Shown here one piece after another: positions 1 through 4,910 of a stretch of DNA of 5,517 nucleotides. The position numbers were made by a program, and so were the translations under genes. Within the stretch, counting starts at the first letter, position 1. The number at the start of each line of letters is the position of its first letter. Source of the DNA: Gammaproteobacteria bacterium (lineage in GTDB: Bacteria; Pseudomonadota; Gammaproteobacteria; Chromatiales; Chromatiaceae). Location: assembly GCA_030621975.1 (NCBI GenBank), contig JAUXGQ010000160.1, positions 1-5,517 on the forward strand, read 5' to 3'. The notes under the pieces were generated by a model. The model made no database searches. It was not told the DNA's origin and worked only from the letters and a program-made list of their open reading frames with translations.

Positions 1-38
1 CCAACAGACGCGAAAGCTTGAAAGGAGCGGAGAGAACA

Positions 39-66
39 GAAGCCCCATCCCAAGTGATGGGGCTTC
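39..66. terminator. GC-rich hairpin, probable transcription terminator
   Basis: An 11-bp perfect stem (GAAGCCCCATC at 39-49 with GATGGGGCTTC at 56-66) closes a 6-nt loop. The right arm is followed by CGGGCTTCTCGTTG-like sequence rather than a clean T-run; read on the minus strand, the stem is followed by a moderately T/C-rich stretch. The hairpin could therefore terminate on either strand. One + strand frame has a stop codon at 19-21, so this may be the end of a gene to the left, but too little of it is present to tell. The stem is certain; the terminator role is inferred. Confidence 0.5.
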
Positions 67-105
67 GGGCTTCTCGTTGCGTGGCATCAGGTGCCTATTA
101 TTCTC

Positions 106-128
106 GGGAATTCCGGGAATTGGGAATT
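106..128. repeat. Three direct copies of GGGAATT
   Basis: GGGAATT occurs at 106-112, 115-121 and 122-128, the last two directly adjacent. The first lies in the palindrome GGAATTCC (107-114). The cluster ends 2 bp before the left inverted repeat of the transposase cassette. It may be an outer part of the element end or a preferred target, but no matching cluster is seen outside the right end. Confidence 0.6.
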
Positions 129-130
129 CT

Positions 131-147
131 GGGGACACAATACTTAA
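131..147 (+). repeat. Left terminal inverted repeat (17 bp)
   Basis: GGGGACACAATACTTAA is the exact reverse complement of 900-916. Identity stops abruptly on both sides: position 130 is T where A would be needed to pair with 917, and position 148 is C where T would be needed to pair with 899. It lies 85 bp before the transposase start codon. Confidence 0.85.
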
Positions 148-185
148 CTACCATTTCGACAGTACACTTTTCGATCTGAAGTCCG

Positions 186-191
186 TATACT
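186..191 (+). promoter_or_regulatory. Possible -10 box for the transposase gene
   Basis: TATACT matches the sigma-70 -10 consensus at five of six positions and lies 41 bp before the GTG start. No good -35 hexamer is found 16-18 bp upstream (TACACT at 163-168 is weak). The call rests on one hexamer in an AT-rich leader and is tentative. Confidence 0.25.
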
Positions 192-220
192 TGCCGGAGT
201 TAAAAGGGATTTGATTAATC

Positions 221-226
221 AGGAGA
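221..226 (+). promoter_or_regulatory. Ribosome binding site deciding the GTG start of the transposase
   Basis: AGGAGA lies 6 nt before the GTG at 233, an ideal spacing. The in-frame ATG at 242 would be 15 nt away. The site therefore supports GTG initiation and a protein beginning M-A-R-M-A-R, which also agrees with the usual N-terminus of this family. Confidence 0.65.
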
Positions 227-232
227 GATCGG

Positions 233-889
233 GTGGCCAGGATGGCTCGCGTAGTAGTTCCACACTACCCTCATCACGTTACCCAACGTGGCAATAGAAG
301 ACAGAAAACGTTCTTCTGCACTGTTGACTATCAACTTTATATCGAACTGATCGCCCAATATTGCAGCTTGAGCGGCACCATGGTGTGGGCCTATTGCCTG
401 ATGCCTAACCATGTCCACCTATTACTCGTTCCTAGGCACCCAGATGGTCTGCGGGATGCGCTGGGAGAAACCCACCGTCATTACTCACGGCATGTGAATT
501 TCCGAGAAGGTTGGCGAGGGTATCTGTGGCAGGGACGCTTTCACTCATTCCCTATGGACGAAAATTATCTGATGGCGGCAGTGCGCTATGTTGAACGTAA
601 TCCTGTTTCAGCCGGGCTTTGTGAACGGCCGGAGCAGTGGAGGTGGTCAAGCGCCGCAGCCCATTTGCGCGGCGCGAACGATGATCTAGTTGATGTCCGT
701 CCAATGCTGGATAGGGTTGACAATTGGGCCGCCTATCTGACGGACTCCAACACAGATACTACGCTGGAACAATTAATAGAAAAACATTCCCGTACTGGCC
801 GGCCCTTGGGTGAGAATGATTTTATTCGTCGGCTTGAGACCATCACGGGAAGGATACTATTCCCTCGGAAACCTGGACCCAAGCCATAA
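233..889 (+). CDS. REP-associated tyrosine transposase (RAYT, Y1_Tnp / HUH family)
   Basis: This 218-residue protein belongs to the IS200/IS605-like Y1 transposases that act on REP-type palindromes through single-strand cleavage and a 5'-phosphotyrosine intermediate. The N-terminus has the family hallmark HHVTQRGNRRQ (14-24). The metal-binding HUH motif is H60-V-H62 within CLMPNHVHLLLVP. The likely catalytic tyrosine is Y119 in RYVERNPVSAGL (118-129), the usual place for it. Between them is the well-conserved NFREGWRGYLWQGRF (89-103). The C-terminal part (about 130-218) carries ERPEQWRWSSAAAHLRG and RTGRPLG motifs and ends in the basic tail PRKPGPKP, as in long-form family members. Length and motifs look complete, so the enzyme is probably intact. 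The GTG start is chosen because of the AGGAGA site. The gene sits alone between inverted repeats, reads toward the gnd operon and is less GC-rich than it, consistent with acquisition by transfer. Family identification is firm; activity is not shown. Confidence 0.93.
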   Translation: MARMARVVVPHYPHHVTQRGNRRQKTFFCTVDYQLYIELIAQYCSLSGTMVWAYCLMPNHVHLLLVPRHPDGLRDALGETHRHYSRHVNFREGWRGYLWQGRFHSFPMDENYLMAAVRYVERNPVSAGLCERPEQWRWSSAAAHLRGANDDLVDVRPMLDRVDNWAAYLTDSNTDTTLEQLIEKHSRTGRPLGENDFIRRLETITGRILFPRKPGPKP

Positions 890-899
890 ACTTCATGAA

Positions 900-916
900 T
901 TAAGTATTGTGTCCCC
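900..916 (-). repeat. Right terminal inverted repeat (17 bp)
   Basis: TTAAGTATTGTGTCCCC is the exact reverse complement of 131-147. It begins 10 nt after the transposase stop codon and is directly preceded by the 8-bp palindrome TTCATGAA (892-899). Its outer end overlaps the palindrome CCTGATCAGG by 2 bp. Confidence 0.85.
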
Positions 917-933
917 TGATCAGGTCTGATCAG
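915..933. promoter_or_regulatory. Paired CTGATCAG palindromes upstream of gnd, operator-like
   Basis: CCTGATCAGG (915-924) is a perfect 10-bp palindrome. CTGATCAG recurs at 926-933, exactly 10 bp after the copy at 916-923, so both lie on the same face of the helix. Each contains a GATC site. The pair lies between the transposase cassette and gnd, 68 bp before the gnd start, where an operator could act. It could equally be part of the element's outer end or its target. I do not recognise it as the site of a named regulator. Confidence 0.35.
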
Positions 934-988
934 CCTCAGAGGGTAAATTATGCCATACTCGGGGGGCTCGACTGGATTCAGGAAAAAC

Positions 989-995
989 GAGGGAG
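989..995 (+). promoter_or_regulatory. Ribosome binding site of gnd
   Basis: GAGGGAG ends 5 nt before the ATG at 1001. It fixes the start there rather than at the in-frame ATG at 950, which has no purine-rich site in front of it. Confidence 0.65.
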
Positions 996-1000
996 CAGCA

Positions 1001-2449
1001 ATGCCAAAGGCAGACATCGGGTTGATCGGCCTTGCGGTCATGGGCCAGAACCTGGCCCTGAATATGAACGACCGGGGTTTCAAGGTGGCGGTTTACAACC
1101 GCACGGCGGCGACCATGGATGCCTTCCTCTCCGGGCCCGCGAACGGGACGGAGATCATCGGCAGAGAGGATATCGAGGGACTGACAGCCGCCCTGCAACG
1201 CCCTCGCAAGTTGCTTCTGATGGTGCGCGCGGGCGACCCGGTGGATCGTGTCATCGAGTTGCTGTTACCCCACCTCGAACCCGGCGACATCATCCTGGAC
1301 GGAGGCAACTCCCGCTTTATCGACAGCAACCGACGCGCCCGGGAACTGGCTGAGATGGGTATACATTTCATCGGTTGCGGCATATCCGGCGGTGAGGAAG
1401 GCGCTCGCCACGGCCCTTCCATCATGCCCGGTGGCGATGAGCGCGCGTGGCCGGAGGTGAAGCCGATACTGCAGTCCATTGCCGCCCGGGTGGACGGGGA
1501 ACCCTGCTGCCAGTGGGTCGGGCAGGACGGTTCGGGGCACTATGTCAAGATGGTGCACAACGGCATCGAATACGGTGACATGCAACTCATCAGCGAGGCC
1601 TACCAGCTCATGCGCGATGGGCTCGGGATGCCGGTGGATGAGATCCAGACCGTGTTTCAGCAGTGGAACACAGGGGTGCTGGACTCTTACCTGATCGAGA
1701 TAACGGCCAACATCCTGGGCGTGAAGGATTCGCACGGCGCGCCGCTGGTGGACAGCATTCTGGATGCGGCCGGCCAGAAAGGTACGGGCAAGTGGACCGG
1801 CATCAGCGCCCTCGATCTGGGCGTACCCCTGACCCTGATCGGCGAATCGGTCTTTGCCCGTTGTCTCTCGGCCCTGAAAGACGAACGGTTGCGTGCGGAA
1901 AAGATCTACCACAAGCCGGCTGCCGGATTCGACGGTGATCGGGAGGCCGCCGTCCGCTCCATCCACGATGCCCTGTATGCCTCGAAAATCATCTCCTACG
2001 CTCAGGGCTACATGCTGATGCGCCAGGCAGCCTCGGAGTACGGCTGGAACCTGAGCTACGGCAATATCGCCCTGATGTGGCGCGGTGGCTGCATCATCCG
2101 CAGCCGGTTCCTGGGAAATATCAAGGATGCCTTCAGCAGCAATCCGGAACTGGACAACCTGCTGCTGGACGACTTTTTCACCAGGGCGGTCAAGACGGCC
2201 GAGCCGGGGTGGCGTCGTACCGCGGTCCTGGGTATCGAACGGGGCATCCCCCTGCCGGCATTCTGTTCGGCCTTGGCCTTCTTCGACGGCTACCGCAACG
2301 GCAGGCTGCCGGCTAACCTGATTCAGGCCCAGAGGGATTACTTCGGGGCGCACACCTACGAACGAGTCGACCGTCCCAGGGGCGAGTTCCACCACACGGA
2401 CTGGACAGGCAGCGGCGGCCCGGCAGCCTCTTCCCCCTATGAAGCCTGA
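1001..2449 (+). CDS. gnd: 6-phosphogluconate dehydrogenase, decarboxylating (NADP+)
   Basis: Gnd oxidatively decarboxylates 6-phosphogluconate to ribulose 5-phosphate and CO2, producing NADPH in the cytoplasm; it is the last step of the oxidative pentose phosphate branch. The 482-residue product is a normal length for the long, dimeric family. The N-terminal Rossmann domain (about 1-177) begins with GLIGLAVMGQNLALN (7-21), and N33-R34-T35 matches the residues that hold the 2'-phosphate of NADP in known enzymes. GISGGEEGARHGPSIMPGG (127-145) contacts substrate. The helical C-terminal domain starts with GHYVKMVHNGIEYGDMQ, where K183 and E190 fall exactly at the catalytic lysine and glutamate positions of the sheep enzyme. 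AGQKGTGKWT and the tail QRDYFGAHTYER...FHHTDWTGSGG are also typical. The start follows a GAGGGAG site. It is the first gene of a three-gene set, with zwf starting 7 nt after its stop. Nothing suggests damage. Confidence 0.97.
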   Translation: MPKADIGLIGLAVMGQNLALNMNDRGFKVAVYNRTAATMDAFLSGPANGTEIIGREDIEGLTAALQRPRKLLLMVRAGDPVDRVIELLLPHLEPGDIILDGGNSRFIDSNRRARELAEMGIHFIGCGISGGEEGARHGPSIMPGGDERAWPEVKPILQSIAARVDGEPCCQWVGQDGSGHYVKMVHNGIEYGDMQLISEAYQLMRDGLGMPVDEIQTVFQQWNTGVLDSYLIEITANILGVKDSHGAPLVDSILDAAGQKGTGKWTGISALDLGVPLTLIGESVFARCLSALKDERLRAEKIYHKPAAGFDGDREAAVRSIHDALYASKIISYAQGYMLMRQAASEYGWNLSYGNIALMWRGGCIIRSRFLGNIKDAFSSNPELDNLLLDDFFTRAVKTAEPGWRRTAVLGIERGIPLPAFCSALAFFDGYRNGRLPANLIQAQRDYFGAHTYERVDRPRGEFHHTDWTGSGGPAASSPYEA

Positions 2450-2456
2450 AAGAATC

Positions 2457-3935
2457 ATGACCGAACCCTGTACCTACGTCATCTTCGGCGCCACCGGGAA
2501 CCTTTCCAGGGTCAAGCTGATGCCCGCCCTTTATCACCTGGAGGCCGCCGGGAAACTGCCCGCGGGCACCCGCATCCTGGCCCTGGGCCGGCGACGATGG
2601 GACCGGGAACACTGTGTCGAAGAGGTCCGGGAGTGGCTGAAGGAGAAGGTCCGCGGCAGTCTCGATGACGCGATTTTCGACCGGTTCGCCCGTCGGGTGG
2701 ATTACTTTCAGGGGGACCTCAAGGACCCGAAGATGTATACGGATCTCGGACGGCGCCTGGACGATAGCTCTGAATTCCCCCCGAACATCGCCTACTACAT
2801 GGCCATCAGCCCGTCGGAGTTCAACGGCGTGGTGGACCGGCTGGGCGATGCTCGACTGTTCGACGAAGGTCCGGGCTGGAAGCGTGTGGTGATCGAAAAG
2901 CCCTTCGGTTACGACCTCGAAAGCGCCCAGTCCCTGCAACGTTCCATCGGCCGCCACCTGCGGGAGGACCAGATCTACCGGATCGATCACTACCTGGGCA
3001 AAGGCACGGTGCAGAATGTGCTCGTGTTCCGCTTCGCCAACACCATGATGGAGCCACTGTGGAACCGCAATTACATCGACCACATCCAGATCACCCATTC
3101 GGAGACACTGGGAGTGGGCAGCCGCGCTGCGTTTTACGACGGGACCGGCGCCATGCGGGACATGATCCAGAGCCACCTGCTGCAGCTTCTCACGCTGGTC
3201 ACCATGGAACCGCCGGTCTCCATGGCAGCGGAAGACCTGCGCGATGAGAAGGTGAAAGTACTCAAATCGGTGCGTCCCATCTCCCCCAAAGCGGTTCACG
3301 CCCACGCCTTCCGGGCCCAGTATCGAGAGGGCAGAATCGGAAACGACCGGGTGGCGGGTTATCTCCAGGAGGAGAACGTGCCGCCGGACAGCGTTACCGA
3401 GACCTACGCCGCCCTGAAGCTCTACATCGACAACTGGCGTTGGCGGGACGTGCCTATCTACCTGCGGACCGGTAAACGGATGGCGCGGCAGCAGTCCCTG
3501 ATCTCGATCTGTTTCCGTCACCCCCCGCAGCAGTTTTTTCGCGGTACCCAGGTCGAGCGGATCAAGCAGAACTGGGTGCTGCTGGGGATTCAGCCCTGCG
3601 AGTGCCTGAGGATGGAGATGACGGTCAAGGAACCGGGCCTGGAGATGCGCACCCGCCAGACCAGCCTGGATGCCAGCCTGCGCGACGAGGACGGGGCCGA
3701 CACCGACGCCTACGAGGGGCTGTTGCTGGACGTCATCGACGGTGACCGCTCCCTGTTCCTGCGTTACGACGAGGTGGAGCAGGCCTGGCGGGTGGTCGAC
3801 CCGATCCTGCGCTCCTGGTCCACGAATCGGGACTTCATCCACACCTACCAGGCCGGTACCTGGGGACCTGAAGAGAGCCGGCGGCTGTTCGATACGGAAG
3901 AGCATCACTGGCGCCACAGCCTCGACCCGGACTGA
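2457..3935 (+). CDS. zwf: Glucose-6-phosphate 1-dehydrogenase (NADP+)
   Basis: Zwf oxidises glucose 6-phosphate to 6-phosphoglucono-1,5-lactone with reduction of NADP+, the entry step of the pathway that pgl and gnd complete. The product has 492 residues, close to the usual 490. The N-terminal nucleotide-binding motif reads IFGATGNLSRVKL (9-21), with N15 where GDLA normally has Asp. R46 in GRRRW agrees with NADP preference. The active-site block RIDHYLGKGTVQN holds D177, H178 and K182 at the same numbers as in the Leuconostoc enzyme, and H240 in MIQSHLLQLL completes the Asp-His pair. G183 after K182 is unusual, since the signature expects E, Q or K. The C-terminal half is typical (RDEKVKVL, YIDNWRWRDVPIYLRTGKRM, DAYEGLLLDVIDGD, GTWGP). 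ATG 2457 is preferred over in-frame ATG 2439, which overlaps gnd, lacks a ribosome site and adds six unneeded residues; the GAAAG before 2457 is only a weak site, so coupling to gnd translation is likely. Confidence 0.96.
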   Translation: MTEPCTYVIFGATGNLSRVKLMPALYHLEAAGKLPAGTRILALGRRRWDREHCVEEVREWLKEKVRGSLDDAIFDRFARRVDYFQGDLKDPKMYTDLGRRLDDSSEFPPNIAYYMAISPSEFNGVVDRLGDARLFDEGPGWKRVVIEKPFGYDLESAQSLQRSIGRHLREDQIYRIDHYLGKGTVQNVLVFRFANTMMEPLWNRNYIDHIQITHSETLGVGSRAAFYDGTGAMRDMIQSHLLQLLTLVTMEPPVSMAAEDLRDEKVKVLKSVRPISPKAVHAHAFRAQYREGRIGNDRVAGYLQEENVPPDSVTETYAALKLYIDNWRWRDVPIYLRTGKRMARQQSLISICFRHPPQQFFRGTQVERIKQNWVLLGIQPCECLRMEMTVKEPGLEMRTRQTSLDASLRDEDGADTDAYEGLLLDVIDGDRSLFLRYDEVEQAWRVVDPILRSWSTNRDFIHTYQAGTWGPEESRRLFDTEEHHWRHSLDPD

Positions 3936-4624
3936 ACGCGGCCTCCGACACTCGATGGTTACCTCTGGAAAGCGCCGAAGCAGTGGCCCGGGAGGCCTGT
4001 GCCCGCGTGCTTCAGGCGGCCCGTGAGGCGATCTCCCGGCAGGGCCGTTTCGGTATCGTCCTGGCCGGAGGTGGCACGCCGGAGCGTACCTACCGACTGC
4101 TTGCAGGGTCGCAAAGCGACTGGGCGAAATGGCATATCTACTTCGGGGACGAGCGCTGCCTGGAACCGGGGAACCCGGAACGCAACAGCGTGATGGCGGC
4201 CCGCTCACTGACCGACAGGGTTCCCATCCCCGGACGCCAGGTCCACCCGATCCCGGCGGAACTCGGCCCGGAGCAGGCCGCCCTCCACTATACCGAGGAG
4301 ATAGACGATGTCCTTCCCTTCGACCTCGTCCTGCTCGGAATCGGGGAGGACGGGCACACCGCAAGCCTGTTCCCGGGGCAGAAACACCCCGACGGCCTTG
4401 CCGTGCTTCCGGTCCACCATGCGCCCAAACCGCCGGCGGACCGGATCAGCCTGAGCCCCGATACCCTGGCCAACTGCAGACAGCTGCTGTTTCTGGTGAC
4501 CGGCGCCAACAAGCAGGCTGCCGTCGAACGCTGGCGACAAGGTGAAGACCTGCCGGCGGCCAGGATCATGACCACGGGCAGATCCGAGGTCCTGGTCGAT
4601 TACCCCGCCTGGGGGGATGACTGA
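3932..4624 (+). CDS. pgl: 6-phosphogluconolactonase (DevB type), start codon uncertain
   Basis: Pgl hydrolyses 6-phosphogluconolactone to 6-phosphogluconate, linking Zwf to Gnd. Family motifs in order, numbered from the CTG at 3932: VLAGGGTPERTYRLL (43-57, sugar-phosphate loop), WHIYFGDERCLEPGNPERNSVMA (67-89), FDLVLLGIGEDGHTASLFPG (130-149, with the conserved DGHTASLFPG block around H142) and RISLSPDTL...LFLVTGANKQAAVERW. The start is the problem. The first ordinary start codon is GTG 3983, but the frame is open upstream and encodes TRWLPLESAEAVAREA, a typical Pgl N-terminal strand and helix. No ATG, GTG or TTG lies in frame between the stop at 3869-3871 and 3983. A CTG at 3932 overlaps the zwf stop as CTGA, imitating the common ATGA overlap, and gives 230 residues, the usual family length. 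I therefore place the start at 3932; a CTG start, or a base change or error in an original ATG, is inferred. Function is confident. Confidence 0.9.
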   Translation: MNAASDTRWLPLESAEAVAREACARVLQAAREAISRQGRFGIVLAGGGTPERTYRLLAGSQSDWAKWHIYFGDERCLEPGNPERNSVMAARSLTDRVPIPGRQVHPIPAELGPEQAALHYTEEIDDVLPFDLVLLGIGEDGHTASLFPGQKHPDGLAVLPVHHAPKPPADRISLSPDTLANCRQLLFLVTGANKQAAVERWRQGEDLPAARIMTTGRSEVLVDYPAWGDD

Positions 4625-4910
4625 GGAGCGCATCTGTCGCGACCGCCAGGGAAGGCGGCAAGGATTGTTCCTACAATCCTATTGCATTTCCTCCATCCAT
4701 GGAGATCAGAAGTGCAGGTTATGCAGGAGCATTCACCTGCCGATCGATGCGGTTCGTTTCACTCACCACATCCTACGCGGCCACACCTATGCCCAGCGAC
4801 ATTCCGCCAGAATAAGCTATGGTGTGTGATAGATCGAAAGCTTCCCGCATTCTTCGAGTGGTTCCGTTCGGCGGCAAAGGCAGGAAAACCGGCCACTCCT
4901 GGGACGAATA
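4625..4910. other. Intergenic region without a supported gene
   Basis: These 286 bases follow the pgl stop and precede the rhomboid start. Open frames are present (one begins with an ATG at 4617 overlapping the pgl stop), but their products are rich in His, Arg, Cys and Ser and show no recognisable domain. The only clear structure is a perfect hairpin at 4661-4680. I see no tRNA, no CRISPR repeat and no convincing promoter, although the rhomboid gene's promoter should lie here if it is not transcribed from the operon. The region may contain decayed coding sequence, but nothing shows this directly. Confidence 0.5.
4661..4680. terminator. Small hairpin after pgl, possible terminator
   Basis: AGGATTGT (4661-4668) pairs perfectly with ACAATCCT (4673-4680) around the 4-nt loop TTCC/TCCT region. 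It is followed by ATTGCATTTCC, only partly T-rich. Placed 36 nt after the pgl stop, it could end the gnd-zwf-pgl transcript, but the stem is short and has few GC pairs, so termination would be weak. Confidence 0.3.

Larger units (their letters stand above)
131..916 (+). mobile_element. RAYT transposase cassette bounded by 17-bp inverted repeats
   Basis: This 786-bp unit consists of one Y1/HUH transposase gene and short flanks, bounded by a perfect inverted repeat (GGGGACACAATACTTAA at 131-147 and its exact complement at 900-916). Leader and trailer are short: 85 nt from the left repeat to the start codon and 10 nt from the stop codon to the right repeat. Known RAYT genes are usually single-copy and associated with REP palindromes, and no target-site duplication is expected for HUH enzymes. 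None is seen here: TTCT precedes the left end and TGAT follows the right end. Whether the repeats are the functional ends of a transposable unit is inferred from their exactness and symmetric position. Confidence 0.65.

Noticed and set aside
131..916. Cassette as a classical DDE insertion sequence with target duplication
   Set aside because: The gene encodes a Y1/HUH enzyme, not a DDE transposase, and the flanking bases (TTCT on the left, TGAT on the right) are not a duplication.
950..1000. In-frame ATG at 950 as the gnd start
   Set aside because: It has no ribosome binding site and would add MPYSGGSTGFRKNEGAA before the family-typical N-terminus. ATG 1001 has a good site and puts K183 and E190 at family positions.
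907..1353. 148-codon + strand frame overlapping the start of gnd
   Set aside because: Its product is low-complexity Gly/Arg/Pro sequence in another frame of gnd.
2439..2456. ATG 2439 as the zwf start
   Set aside because: It is preceded by CTCTTCCCCCT, with no ribosome site. The start at 2457 gives standard numbering of the catalytic residues. It is not fully excluded, since overlap with gnd could allow coupling.
1265..2458. Long open frame on the minus strand across gnd (397 codons)
   Set aside because: It lies opposite the firmly identified gnd, and the translation shows no family features.
2313..4364. Very long open frame on the minus strand across zwf and pgl (683 codons)
   Set aside because: It is antisense to two well-supported genes and has no recognisable domain. 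Long antisense frames are a common by-product of GC-rich codon use.
4710..4740. GCAGGT...ACCTGC inverted repeat in the intergenic region
   Set aside because: The stem is only 6 bp with a long loop, which is expected by chance.
4617..4829. Small open frame of 70 codons overlapping the pgl stop
   Set aside because: It has no recognisable family and an unusual residue composition rich in His, Arg and Cys. It is kept only as a question in the findings.
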